A stretch of DNA of 64,000 bases from Dasypus novemcinctus (taxonomy: Eukaryota; Chordata; Mammalia; Cingulata; Dasypodidae), in NCBI RefSeq assembly GCF_030445035.2, contig NC_092216.1:16555405-16619404 (forward strand), in the 5' to 3' direction. Under the pieces are notes generated by a model. That model saw only the letters and a list, made by a program, of their open reading frames with translations, had not been told where the DNA came from and searched no databases. The position numbers and the translations under genes were made by a program. Below, in pieces: positions 45,186 to 55,098 of the stretch (its first letter is position 1; each line of letters starts with the position of its first letter).

Positions 45186-45729
45186 GAAGGCATCGTGCAG
45201 TCGCTATCTGGGAGGAGGGGCAGCCACGGAAGCATGGCTGCCGAGAAGGGGAGACCCGAGGGCACTCTGCGCCCATGCCGAGCTTCCTTCAGGGGTGGCC
45301 GTGGGCCCGACCAACTACCCTATTACAGGGGCAGCGGTTTGGAATAGGCCTACCGTGGCCACCGCCCCCCCCGCCAGGTCAGCAAACCACACTTCAGCCC
45401 GAGGGGCGACCGCAGGCCAATGCTGGCTGCTGCAGGGTACTGACTGTGGGAGCCCAGGGTCCACAGCACAGCACTACCTGTATAGCTTGGACATGAGTTT
45501 AAAAGTATCAGACCGAGGGGGAGGCAAGATGGCGGCTGAGTGAACTTCCCGGTTACTAGCTCCTGGGGGGAATCGGTTGGGAGGCGTCGGAGACTCTCTG
45601 GGACTGGCTGTTTCGGGATTTTTCCTGGTCCGGAGGTGTCTGGACATCGATTTGGAGGGAAGGTAACAGAGAGGATCCATCTGTGAAATATACATGGAGA
45701 TCCCAGCTACCTGTGAAGGACTCCCTCCT

Positions 45730-46463
45730 TGGGTAGGCGGAGCCGAGGCAGCTAGCACCGTGCGGAGCCCGGGCGGCGGTCAGGGTAGCCTAGCTGGGCC
45801 GAGGTGGGCAGCAGGCGGGGGATACGAGCCACGCCGTGGCGGGCAGCGGGCGGGAGAGCCGAGCGGAGCAGCGTTGCGCCGCAGCGGGCGGCGGGCGGGG
45901 GAACCGAGCCCAGCTGAGCCCAGTCAAACCCAGCCGAGCCGCGGCGGGCCGGGAAGCCGAGCCCAGCCGAGCCCAGCCGAGCCCAGCCACGCCGCGGCGG
46001 GCGGCGGGTGGCGGGTGGCGGGTGGGAGAGCTGAGCTGCGCTGAGCCGCCCGGGCAGCGGGCGAGGGAGCCGAGCCCAGCCAAGCCTAGCCGCGCCGCGG
46101 CGGGTGGCAGGCGGGAGAGCCGAGCCGCGCTGTGCCGCAGCGGGCGGCGGGCGAAGGAGCCGAGCCCAGCTGAGCCTAGCTGCGCCGCGGCGGGCGGCGG
46201 GCGGGAGAGCCGAGCCGCGCTGCGCCGCGGCGGCGGGTGGTGGGCGGGGAAGCCGAGTCCGGCTGAGCCGCAGCAGGCGGGGGGCCCGAGCCCAGCTGAG
46301 CTCGGCTAAGCCCAGCCGCGCCGCGCCGGGCGGTGAGCAGGAGAGCCGAGCCGCGCTGCGCGGCGCCGGGCGGCGGGTGGGAAAGCCGAGCCCAGCCGAG
46401 CCGCGGCGGGCGGCGGGCGGGGGACCGGAGCCCAGCTGAGCCCAGCCGAGCCTGGCGGCGGGG
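45730..46463 (+). repeat. GC-rich tandem monomer array in L1-B 5' UTR
   Basis: Units open with GCCGAGCC and close with a (GGCGG)n(GGAGA/GGGAA) run. Unit starts at about 45858, 45904, 45957, 46030, 46069, 46119, 46159, 46209, 46252, 46285, 46345, 46385 and 46425: alternating ~50 and ~40 bp types, giving a ~90-93 bp higher-order period in 46069-46425. Because of high GC, stop codons are rare and long frames appear on both strands (for example 45836-46309); these are not genes. Confidence 0.85.
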
Positions 46464-46479
46464 TTTCTGTTCTTTGGTT

Positions 46480-46570
46480 TTTTGTTTTGTTTTTTTTTTT
46501 ATTTTTTGTTGTTGTTGTTGTTCTTGTTGTTCTTTTTTTTTTTTTTTCAATCCTCTCTTTCTTGTCCCCA
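46480..46570 (+). repeat. T-rich/(GTT)n tract in L1-B 5' UTR
   Basis: 'tttgttttgttttttttttt' followed by TTG triplets and a T run. Same location as the longer pyrimidine tract of L1-A and L1-C. Confidence 0.85.
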
Positions 46571-47241
46571 ATATTCTTCTTATACTATTTTACCTTAACA
46601 ATACAATAGGTCCTACAGGAAATACCTCACATTTGCTGGGTTTCCTCACCCTCCACTGCCTCATTTCTCTGTGAATAGATTTAGCCTATCTACACTATCC
46701 CCTTTCCCCTACAACTTGATATCCTCCACCATCTGCTATCTCTCCTATATTCCATCTCCCTTTCTTTGATCCACAAAGTGTCTAACTCTTAATTTCTAAT
46801 ACCTTTGTTTAGTTTTCCATCTGGTATTCGTCCCTGAAACTATTACCTTTCTTTTCTCTTTCCCTCTCTCACGGAAACAATAGCCTCTTAGTACGTACCA
46901 CATTCCTCCCATATTCAGTCGTCTACCTCATTATAGGTACTTTCCTACTACTATAACTCTACACAATTTACATGATCTAACCTCCATCCTCCCAGAACTC
47001 ATATTGTTGCTTTGTAAACATATATCACCAATACTACTTCACACTTTTTCCTTCCTTACACAATTGACTTTCCCCAGCACTAATACTTTCCTTTAAAGTG
47101 AGCTTAACTAGCAATAAGAAATTGGAATAAGAAGAACAAAGTGACAAAGGGAAGATATAACACTTACGCAAAAACAACAGCTAATTAATCTCCAAGACTA
47201 GACAAAGAAGCTAAGGAACTGATTAAACCCGTCAAGAAAAA

Positions 47242-48213
47242 ATGTTGACAAGACAGCAACAAAAATCTACAAACCAAACCAGTAATCAGGAAAACATGGC
47301 TGAATCCAATCAACAAACTGAAAATCAGGAAGGGGGGCAGGACTTCGCACAAGCAATGAAAGATCTCAGAACATTTATCACCGACAAATTTGATGAAGTA
47401 ATGAAAGAGGTTAACAGCGTGAAGACAACACTTGGAGGGGAAATTGCAGACATGCGCAAAAAAATAACAGATATGATGGAAATGAATACCACAATTCAAG
47501 AAATCAAAAATACACTTGCAGCAAATATCAGCAGACTAGAAGAGGCAGAGCAGAGAATTAGTGATGTGGAAGACAGTGCATTGGAAATCAAACAGATAGT
47601 AGAAGTGGTCAATAAAAAGGTAGAAAAAATCCAGATAGGACTTAGGGACCTGAATGATAACGCAAAACGCTCAAACATACGTATTATAGGCATTCCAGAA
47701 GGAGAAGAGAAGGGAAAGGGGTCAGAAGGAGTGTTGCAGGAAATAATGAATGAAAACTTCCCAAATCTACTGAAAGAGACAGATGTACATATCCAAGAAA
47801 CACAGCGCACTCCACTGGTCATAAACCCCAACAGGCCCACCCCAAGACATATACTTGTCAAATTATCCAATGCTCAAGACAAAGAAAAAATTCTAAAAGC
47901 AGCAAGAGAAAAGAAAACCATCACATACAAGGGAAACTCCATAAGATTAAGTGCTGATTTCTCATCTGAAACGATGGAGGCAAGAAGGCAGTGGTATGAT
48001 ATAGTCAAGGTACTAAAGGAAAAAAATCTCCAACCAAGAATACTCTATCCAGCTAAACTAGCATTCAAAAATGATGGAGAGTTCAAAATATTCACAGATA
48101 AACAGAAACTGAAAGAGTATATCAACAAGAAACCTCCCCTTCAAGAAATTCTTAAGGGAATTCTGCAGGAAGAAAGGAAACAACAGAACAGTCAGAGATG
48201 GAGGAGAGTGTAA
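47242..48213 (+). CDS. L1-B ORF1p, intact (323 aa)
   Basis: RNA-binding chaperone of the L1 ribonucleoprotein. Residues 1-35 are Gln/Asn-rich; about 36-137 is a heptad coiled coil for trimerisation; an RRM spans about 143-240 (strands 'NIRIIGIPE' 145-153 and 'HILVKLSN' 203-210); the C-terminal domain (241-312) contains 'ARRQW' (247-251) and 'YPAKLAF' (269-275), the conserved basic and aromatic core. Human ORF1p is 338 aa, so the size is normal. The start ATG aligns with L1-A. The stop lies 80 bp before the ORF2 ATG. No defect is visible, so this is a candidate for a translated copy. Confidence 0.95.
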   Translation: MLTRQQQKSTNQTSNQENMAESNQQTENQEGGQDFAQAMKDLRTFITDKFDEVMKEVNSVKTTLGGEIADMRKKITDMMEMNTTIQEIKNTLAANISRLEEAEQRISDVEDSALEIKQIVEVVNKKVEKIQIGLRDLNDNAKRSNIRIIGIPEGEEKGKGSEGVLQEIMNENFPNLLKETDVHIQETQRTPLVINPNRPTPRHILVKLSNAQDKEKILKAAREKKTITYKGNSIRLSADFSSETMEARRQWYDIVKVLKEKNLQPRILYPAKLAFKNDGEFKIFTDKQKLKEYINKKPPLQEILKGILQEERKQQNSQRWRRV

Positions 48214-48293
48214 AAGCAACAAGAAAGACAAAAATAGAAGGGGAAAATAAAATAATACAAACAAAATATAACAAACACAAATCCAACCAAAAT

Positions 48294-51200
48294 ATGGCTA
48301 CCATAAATAACTCTCTAAACGTAATAACACTGAATGTCAACGGATTAAACTCACCTATCAAAATATTCAGACTGGGACACTGGATAAGGAAATACGACCC
48401 ATCTATATGCTGCCTACAAGAGACACATCTTAGACCCAGAGACTCATGGAGGTTGAAAGTGAATGGCTGGAAAACAATCATACAAGCAAACAACAACCAA
48501 AAAAAGGCAGGAGTAGCTATATTAATATCAGACAAAATAGACTTTAAATGCGAAACAATTGTGAGAGACAAAGAAGGATACTATATTTTAGTGAAAGGGA
48601 CAATTTGTCAAGAAGATCGAACAATCATAAATATTTATGCTCCTAACAAGGGCGCCTCTAAATATGTGAGGCAAACGCTGGAAAAACTAAGTGAAAGAAT
48701 AGATGCATCTACAATTATAGTGGGGGATTTTAATACACCACTATCAACTCTGGACAGAACATCTCAAAAGAGAATCACTAAAGAAACAAAACATTTGAAC
48801 AGTATATTAGAAGAGCTGGATCTAATAGACATATATAGATCATTACACCCAAACACAGCAGGATATACATTTTTCTCAAGCGCACATGGAACATTCTCCA
48901 AGATTGACCATATGCTAGGACACAAAGAAAGGCTTAATGAATTCAGAAAGATCGAAATCATACAAAACAATATCTCTGACCACAGTGGAGTCAAGCTGGA
49001 AATTTGCAAGGGACAGAGACCCAGACTTCACACGACAATTTGGAAATTAAACAGCACACTCTTAGAAAAACAGTGGGTCAAAGAGGAAATCTCAAAAGAA
49101 ATCAATGACTACCTTGAAACAAATGATAATGATAACACAACATACCAAAATTTATGGGATGCAGCAAAAGCGGTACTGAGAGGGAAATTTATAGCCATAA
49201 ATTCATATATCAAAAAAGAAGAAAGAGCAGAAATTGAAGAATTAACTGCACATTTGAAGGAATTAGAAAAACAACAACAAAGTAACCCAACAGGAAGAAG
49301 AAGGAAGGAAATAACAAAGATAAGAGCAGAACTAAATGAAATAGAAAATAAGAAAGCACTTGAAAAAATAAACAAGACCAAGAGCTGGTTTTTTGAGAAG
49401 ATCAACAAAATTGACAAACCTTTAGTGAGACTAACAAAGAAAAAAAGAGAAAAGATGCAAATACACAAAATAAGAAATGAGAAAGGTGATATCACCACTG
49501 ACCCCACAGAAATAAAGACTATCATAAGAGGATACTTTGAAAAACTATATTCCAAAAAAAATGACAATTTAGAGGAAATGGACAAATTCCTAGAAATACA
49601 TAAGCAGCCCATACTGACGAAAGAAGAAATTGATGATCTTAACAAACCAATCACAAGCAAAGAGATAGAATCAGTCATTAAAAATCTCCCAACTAAGAAG
49701 AGCCCAGGGACAGACGGCTTCACAGGTGAATTCTACAAAACATTCCGGAAAGAACTAACACCAATCCTGTTGAAACTATTCCAAAAAATTGAAACAGAAG
49801 GAACACTGCCTAATTCCTTCTATGATGCCAACATTACCTTAGTACCAAAGCCAAACAAAGACAACACAAGAAAGGAAAATTACAGACCAATTTCTCTAAT
49901 GAACCTAGACGCAAAAATAATGAACAAAATACTTGCTAATCGTATTCAACAACACATTAAACGAATTATACATCATGACCAAGTGGGATTTATTCCAGGT
50001 ATGCAAGGATGGTTCAACATAAGAAAATCAATCAATGTAATACACCATATAAACAGATTGAGAGAAAAAAAACACATGATTATATCTATAGATGCAGAAA
50101 AGGCATTTGACAAAATACAGCACCCCTTCCTGATAAAAACACTCCAAAAGATCGGAATACAAGGAAACTTTTTGAACATGATAAAGAGTATATATGAAAA
50201 ACCTAAAGCCAACATTGTTTACAATGGTGAAATCCTGAAATCCTTCCCTCTAAAATCAGGAACAAGACAAGGATGCCCATTGTCTCCGCTCCTATTTAAC
50301 ATTGTCTTGGAAGTACTGGCTCGAGCACTGAGACAAGAACCAGATATAAAAGGCATTCAAATTGGAAGGGAAGAAGTCAAAATTTCATTATTTGCAGATG
50401 ACATGGTCCTATATATAGAAAACCCTGAGAGATCTACAACAAAGCTCCTAGAACTCATAAATGAGTTTAGCAAAGTCGCAGGTTATAAGATCAATGCGCA
50501 AAAATCAGTAGCATTTCTATACACCAATAATGAGCAAGATCAGGAGGAAATCAAGAAACAAATACCATTCACAATAGTAAATAAAAAAATCAAATACTTA
50601 GGAATAAATTTAACTAAAGAGGTAAAAAACTTATACATCGAGAACTATACAAGATTGTTCAAGGAAATCAAAGAAGACCTAAATAAATGGAAGAATATTT
50701 CCTGTTCATGGATAGGAAGACTGAATATTATTAAGATGTCTATCCTACCAAAACTGATCTACACATTCAATGCAATCCCAATAAAAATCAACACAGCCTT
50801 CTTTAAGGAACTAGAAAAACTAACTATGAAATTTATTTGGAATAGAAAGAGGCCCCGAATAGCCAAAGACATACTGAAAAAGAAAAACGAAATAGGAGGA
50901 ATCACACTTCCTGACTTCAAAACATACTACAAAGCTACAGTAGCGAAAACAGCATGGTACTGGCATAAGGAGAGACACACAGACCAATGGAATCGAATTG
51001 AAAGTTCAGATATAGAACCTCATGTATATAGCCATATAATATTTGATAAAGCCACCAAATCCTCTCAACTGGGAGAGAATGGCCTATTCAACAAATGGTG
51101 CCTGGAGAACTGGATACCCATGTGTAGAAGAATGAAAGAGGATTACCATCTCACACCTTATACAAAGATCAACTCAAGATGGATCAAAGACCTAAATATA

Positions 51201-51671
51201 AGAGCCAAGACCATAAAGACCTTAGAAAGCAGTGTAGGGAAACATCTACAGGACCTTGTAATAGGAAATGGCTTCATGAATATCACACCAAAAGCACGAG
51301 CAGCAAAAGAACAAATAGATAAATGGGACTACCTCAAAATTAAAGCCTTCTGCACCTCAAAGGAGTTTGTCAAGAAAGTAAAAAGGGAACCCACACAATG
51401 GGAGAAAATATTTGGCAACCATATATCTGATAAGAGACTTATAACTTGCATATATAAAGAACTCATATATCTCGAAAACAAAAAGATAAACAACCCATTT
51501 AAAAAATGGGAAAAAGATTTAAACAGACACTTCTCCAAAGAAGAAATACAAATGGCTAAAAAGCACATGAAAAAATGCTCCAAATCCCTAGCTATCAGGG
51601 AAATGCAAATCAAAACTACAATGAGATACCATCTTACTCCCATAAGATTGGCAGCCATGAAAAATCAGTAG
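48294..51671 (+). CDS. L1-B ORF2p, open to a frameshift (1125 aa)
   Basis: The L1 endonuclease and reverse transcriptase. I start it at ATG 48294 ('[19 protein letters not shown]'), the position homologous to ORF2 starts elsewhere in the window; the frame is open further back to 48198. The endonuclease has N14, E43 ('QETHL'), D145 ('GDFN') and D229-H230 ('SDH'), all intact. RT contains 'FADD' at residues 700-703, the same numbering as the human enzyme, and the preceding '[14 protein letters not shown]'. The frame ends with TAG at 51669 because one base is lost near 51660. The Cys-rich C-terminus is therefore cut off; it lies in 51672-52111. Confidence 0.93.
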   Translation: MATINNSLNVITLNVNGLNSPIKIFRLGHWIRKYDPSICCLQETHLRPRDSWRLKVNGWKTIIQANNNQKKAGVAILISDKIDFKCETIVRDKEGYYILVKGTICQEDRTIINIYAPNKGASKYVRQTLEKLSERIDASTIIVGDFNTPLSTLDRTSQKRITKETKHLNSILEELDLIDIYRSLHPNTAGYTFFSSAHGTFSKIDHMLGHKERLNEFRKIEIIQNNISDHSGVKLEICKGQRPRLHTTIWKLNSTLLEKQWVKEEISKEINDYLETNDNDNTTYQNLWDAAKAVLRGKFIAINSYIKKEERAEIEELTAHLKELEKQQQSNPTGRRRKEITKIRAELNEIENKKALEKINKTKSWFFEKINKIDKPLVRLTKKKREKMQIHKIRNEKGDITTDPTEIKTIIRGYFEKLYSKKNDNLEEMDKFLEIHKQPILTKEEIDDLNKPITSKEIESVIKNLPTKKSPGTDGFTGEFYKTFRKELTPILLKLFQKIETEGTLPNSFYDANITLVPKPNKDNTRKENYRPISLMNLDAKIMNKILANRIQQHIKRIIHHDQVGFIPGMQGWFNIRKSINVIHHINRLREKKHMIISIDAEKAFDKIQHPFLIKTLQKIGIQGNFLNMIKSIYEKPKANIVYNGEILKSFPLKSGTRQGCPLSPLLFNIVLEVLARALRQEPDIKGIQIGREEVKISLFADDMVLYIENPERSTTKLLELINEFSKVAGYKINAQKSVAFLYTNNEQDQEEIKKQIPFTIVNKKIKYLGINLTKEVKNLYIENYTRLFKEIKEDLNKWKNISCSWIGRLNIIKMSILPKLIYTFNAIPIKINTAFFKELEKLTMKFIWNRKRPRIAKDILKKKNEIGGITLPDFKTYYKATVAKTAWYWHKERHTDQWNRIESSDIEPHVYSHIIFDKATKSSQLGENGLFNKWCLENWIPMCRRMKEDYHLTPYTKINSRWIKDLNIRAKTIKTLESSVGKHLQDLVIGNGFMNITPKARAAKEQIDKWDYLKIKAFCTSKEFVKKVKREPTQWEKIFGNHISDKRLITCIYKELIYLENKKINNPFKKWEKDLNRHFSKEEIQMAKKHMKKCSKSLAIREMQIKTTMRYHLTPIRLAAMKNQ

Positions 51672-52111
51672 AATACAAATGCTGGAGAGGATGTGAAGAA
51701 AGGGGAACACTCATCCATTGCTGGTGGGAATGCAGAAGGATCCAACCATTCTGGAGGACAGTTTGGCAGTTTCTCAAAAAATTATCCATAGATTTGCCAT
51801 ATGACCCAGCAATACCACTGCTGGGTATATACCCATCAGATCTGAAAACAAGGACACAAACCGATATATGTACACCAATGTTCATAGCAGCATTGTTCAC
51901 CATCGCCAAAAGTTGGAATCAATCCAAAAGTCCATCAACAGATGAGTGGATCAATAAAATGTGGTATATACACACAATGGAATACTACTCAGCTGTAAGA
52001 ACCAATACACTACAATCGCACGTGATAACATGGATGACCCTTGAGAATCTTATGTTGAGTGAAGCAACCCAGGCATTGAAGGACAAATACTATATGACCT
52101 CAATGATATGA
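51672..52111 (+). pseudogene. Out-of-frame C-terminus of L1-B ORF2
   Basis: Open in a different frame (from 51575), it encodes the rest of ORF2: the Cys-rich motif '[18 protein letters not shown]', then a long Trp-rich tail to a stop at 52109-52111. Removing the frameshift would give a total of about 1272 codons, against 1275 in human. Separation by one indel means that this copy makes a truncated enzyme, unless the base is an assembly error. Confidence 0.92.
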
Positions 52112-52160
52112 AATAAGTTAACTGCCTCAGAGAGCTAGAGTCTGGAAAAGTGGCTTACTG
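52112..52160 (+). other. Start of L1-B 3' UTR
   Basis: Matches the first ~50 bp of the 3' UTRs of L1-A and L1-C, then runs into the gap. Confidence 0.85.
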
Positions 52161-52660
52161 NNNNNNNNNNNNNNNNNNNNNNNNNNNNNNNNNNNNNNNN
52201 NNNNNNNNNNNNNNNNNNNNNNNNNNNNNNNNNNNNNNNNNNNNNNNNNNNNNNNNNNNNNNNNNNNNNNNNNNNNNNNNNNNNNNNNNNNNNNNNNNNN
52301 NNNNNNNNNNNNNNNNNNNNNNNNNNNNNNNNNNNNNNNNNNNNNNNNNNNNNNNNNNNNNNNNNNNNNNNNNNNNNNNNNNNNNNNNNNNNNNNNNNNN
52401 NNNNNNNNNNNNNNNNNNNNNNNNNNNNNNNNNNNNNNNNNNNNNNNNNNNNNNNNNNNNNNNNNNNNNNNNNNNNNNNNNNNNNNNNNNNNNNNNNNNN
52501 NNNNNNNNNNNNNNNNNNNNNNNNNNNNNNNNNNNNNNNNNNNNNNNNNNNNNNNNNNNNNNNNNNNNNNNNNNNNNNNNNNNNNNNNNNNNNNNNNNNN
52601 NNNNNNNNNNNNNNNNNNNNNNNNNNNNNNNNNNNNNNNNNNNNNNNNNNNNNNNNNNNN
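52161..52660. other. Assembly gap (500 N)
   Basis: Exactly 500 unknown bases. The left side ends in the L1-B 3' UTR and the right side starts mid-ORF1 of another L1. The round length implies an estimated or placeholder gap. Confidence 0.99.
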
Positions 52661-53060
52661 CCCCAAACATAAATCCCAAAAGGCCCACCCCATTACATAT
52701 ACTTGTCAAATTATTCAATGCTCAAGACAAAGAGAAAATTATAAAAGCAGCAAGAGAAAAGAAAACCATCACATACAAGGAAGACTCCGTAAGATTAAGT
52801 GCTGATTTCTCATCTGAAACCATGGAGGCAAGAAGGCAGTGGTATGATATAGTCAAGGAACTAAAAGAAAAATTTTCCAACCAAGAATACTCTATCCAGC
52901 TAAACTAGCATTCAAAAATGATGGAGAGTTCAAAATATTCACAGATAAACAGAAATTGAGAGAGTATGCCAACAAGAACCCTGCCCTTCAAGATATAGTA
53001 AAGGGAGTTCTGCAGGAAGAAAGGAAAAATCAGGAGAGGCAGAGGTGGAGGAGAGTGTAA
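52661..53060 (+). pseudogene. L1-D ORF1 C-terminal part
   Basis: Homologous to residues ~192-323 of L1-B ORF1. One missing base near 52870 ('gaaaaattttccaacc' versus a longer A run) shifts the frame just before the 'YPAKLAF' block. The N-terminus lies in the gap. Confidence 0.85.
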
Positions 53061-53130
53061 GAGCAACATAAAAGACAAAAAGAGAAGAAAAAACAAATGA
53101 AATATGACAAACACAGGTCCAAACAAAATA

Positions 53131-54948
53131 TGGCTAACATAAATAATTCCTTGAAAGTAATAACACTAAATGTCAATGGATTAAACTCACCTATCAAAAG
53201 ATTCAGACTGGGAGATTGGATAAGGAAATATGACCCATCTATATGCTGTCTACAAGAAACGCATCTTAGACCCAGAGATTCATGGAGGTTGAAAGTGAAT
53301 GGCTGGAAAACAAACTTACAAGCAAACAATAACCAAAAAAAGGCAGGAGTAGCTATATTAATATCAGGCAAAATAGACTTTAAATGTGAAACAATTGTGA
53401 GATTCAAAGAAGGATACTACACATTAGTGAAAGGGATAATCTTTCAAGAAGAATGAACAATCATAAATATGTATGCTCCTAACAAGGGTGCCTCTAAATA
53501 CCTGAGGCAAACACGGGAAAAACTAAGTGAAAGAATAGGTGCCCCTACAATTATAGTGGGAGATTTTAATACACCACTATCAAATTTGCACAGACCATCT
53601 CAAAAGAGAATCAATGAAGAAACAAAAACTTTGAACAATATATTAGAGGAGCTGGGTCTAATAGACATATACAGATCATTATACCCAAATACAGCAGAAT
53701 ATAAATTTTTCTCAAGTTCACATGGATCATTCTCTAAGATAGACCATATGCTAAGCTACAACAAATAGCTCAATGAATTCAGAAAGATCGAAATCCTACA
53801 AAATAATATCTCTGACCACAGTGGAGTGAAGCTGGAAATCTGCAAGGGCCAGAAGGCCAGATTTTACACCAATATATGGAAATTTAACAGCACACTCTTA
53901 GAAAAAGAGTGGGTCAAAGAGGAAATCTCAAAAGAAATTTATAACTACCTTGAAACTAATCAATATGGTAACCCAACATACCAAAACTTATAGGATGCAG
54001 CAAAAGCACTACTGAGAGGGAAATTTATGGCCATAAATTCATACATCAAAAAAGAAGAAAGAGCAAAAATAGAAGAACTAACTGCACATTTGCAGGAACT
54101 AGTAAAAAAAAACAACAAAGTAACCCCAGAGGAAGAAGAAAGAAAGAAAGAAGTAGCAAAGATAAGGGCAGAACTATATGAAATAAAAAATAAGAAAGCA
54201 CTTGAAAAGATAAGCAAAACCAAGAGCTGGTTCTTTGAGAAGATCAATAAAATTAACAAGCTCTTAACTAGACTATACAAAGAAAAAAAGAGGGAAGATG
54301 CAAATACACAAAATAAGAAATGAGAAAGGAGATATCATCACTGACCCCACAGAAATAAAGCCTATTATAAGTGGATACTTTGAAAAACTATATTCCAACA
54401 AAATTTACAATTCAGAGGAAATGGACAAATTCCTAGAAACAAGAAGTAGCCTATATTGATGAAAGAAGAAATTGATGATCCCAACAAACCAATCACAAAT
54501 AAAGAGATAGAATCAGTCATTAAAAACCTTACAACTAAGAAGAGCCCAGGGCCAGATGGCTTCATAGGTGAATTCTACAAAACATTCCAGAAAGAACGAA
54601 CATCAATCCTGCTGAAACTCTTCCAAAAAATCAAAACAGAAGGAACATTACTTAACTCATTCTAGGATGCCAACATTACCCTAGTACCAAAGCAAAAGAC
54701 ACCACAAGAAAGGAAAATTACATACCAATTTCTCTAATGAACCTAGATGCAAAAAACAACCCAAATGCCCATCAATAGATGACTGGATCAATAAAATGTG
54801 GTATATACATACAATGAAATACTATTCAGCTTTATGAACAAATACACTACAAACACACATGATAACATGGATGAGTCTTGAGAACCTTATGTGGAGTGAA
54901 GCAACCCAGGCATTGAAGGACAAATACTACATGACCTCAATGATATGA
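53131..54948 (+). pseudogene. L1-D ORF2, deleted and broken
   Basis: ATG at 53131. Open blocks: 53097-53456 (endonuclease start, E43 present), 53469-53768 (contains 'GDFNTPLSN'), 54027-54323 and 54456-54665. Stops near 53454 and 53766, a frameshift near 54110-54290, then the 2 kb deletion that removes the RT palm with FADD and the thumb. The last piece (54757-54948) is the ORF2 end. Confidence 0.9.
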
Positions 54949-55098
54949 AATAAGTAAACCAAGCTGCCTCAAAGAGCTAGAGACTGGGTGATAGGCTTAA
55001 AGGAAATTAGGGGGAGAGGAAGGATGTAACCTGACACTTACATGGGTGAAATTATGATAAGCTACAGGTAAGTAATAGTACAAGGAAGAGATATGGGA
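54949..55098 (+). other. L1-D 3' UTR start, truncated by L1-C
   Basis: Collinear with the 3' UTR starts of L1-A (18300) and L1-C (61930) up to 'acaaggaagagata', then the L1-C 5' end begins. The rest of the L1-D 3' UTR presumably lies beyond the window. Confidence 0.75.

Larger units (their letters stand above)
44538..45414 (-). mobile_element. Solo LTR, betaretrovirus-like (class II)
   Basis: 877 bp, bounded by TG (44538) and CA (45413-45414) with inverted ends TGCGGCGGC / (minus strand) TGCGGTCGCC. On the minus strand the promoter order is: CCAAT boxes (ATTGG at 44896-44900 and 44870-44874 on the plus strand), a CACGCCC GC-type box (44883-44889), TATAAAA (44847-44853), then AATAAA (44824-44829), only ~20 bp past TATA. 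A 6-bp duplication and a poly(A) signal between TATA and the start site are typical of betaretroviral LTRs. CpG-rich and little decayed, hence relatively young. No internal viral genes remain; it is the product of LTR-LTR recombination. Confidence 0.88.
44532..45420. repeat. 6-bp target-site duplication flanking a solo LTR
   Basis: GGCCAA at 44532-44537 and at 45415-45420. The ERV-2 sequence reads on across the site if the LTR and one copy are removed. Confidence 0.85.
40726..45513 (+). mobile_element. ERV-2: degenerate endogenous retrovirus
   Basis: 5' LTR (about 40726-41145, poly(A)-signal-like 'gataaagctc' at 41077), a leader with 'ggtgagccagccagcagtga', then gag, pro/RT, integrase and env traces in the correct order and all on the plus strand. 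Total internal length is far below a normal provirus, so there are large deletions. No 3' LTR is seen: a solo LTR (44538-45414) and L1-B follow. No intact gene remains. Confidence 0.6.
45515..47241 (+). promoter_or_regulatory. L1-B 5' UTR with YY1-type site and GC-rich array
   Basis: Begins with 'gagggggaggcaagatggcg'; CAAGATGGCGGC (45525-45536) is a perfect YY1-type site at the place where human L1 also has one. The first ~200 bp and the last ~640 bp (from 46600) align with L1-A and L1-C, but the middle ~730 bp (45730-46460) is a GC-rich tandem array absent from both. This makes a CpG island. Activity is inferred, not shown. Confidence 0.85.
45515..52160 (+). mobile_element. L1-B: nearly intact full-length L1
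   Basis: 5' UTR (45515-47241), ORF1 (47242-48213, open), ORF2 (ATG 48294, open to 51671, one frameshift, then open to 52111), and the first ~50 bp of 3' UTR before an assembly gap. The 5' end follows a TTTAAAAG context in ERV-2, suitable for L1 endonuclease. The downstream duplication cannot be seen because of the gap. Confidence 0.93.
52661..55098 (+). mobile_element. L1-D: L1 with internal 2 kb deletion
   Basis: Starts inside ORF1 (equivalent of 47812 in L1-B), runs through the ORF1 end, ORF2 endonuclease and fingers, then jumps at 54751-54757 from the RT N-terminal part to the very end of ORF2, and enters the 3' UTR, which is cut by L1-C at ~55098. Confidence 0.88.

Noticed and set aside
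44459..45496. Several long overlapping frames on both strands in a GC-rich stretch
   Set aside because: They fall in the solo LTR and share no protein pattern. High GC content lowers stop frequency.
45694..46674. Arg/Ala/Glu-rich frames in the GC-rich array
   Set aside because: Frames on both strands translate the tandem monomer array in all phases; no conserved protein.
47185..47870. Minus-strand frames opposite L1-B ORF1 (and the like at 11797-12482)
   Set aside because: Mirror frames of ORF1 codon usage, with hydrophobic low-complexity translations. Not evidence of an antisense gene.
49109..49723. 204-codon minus-strand frame opposite L1-B ORF2
   Set aside because: A shadow of ORF2, hydrophobic and Ser/Phe/Leu-rich, broken in L1-A, L1-D and L1-C at the same place.
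52127..52908. Long open frames spanning the N gap on both strands
   Set aside because: They exist only because N codons are not read as stops. Only the right-hand end (from 52661) is real, and it is L1-D ORF1.
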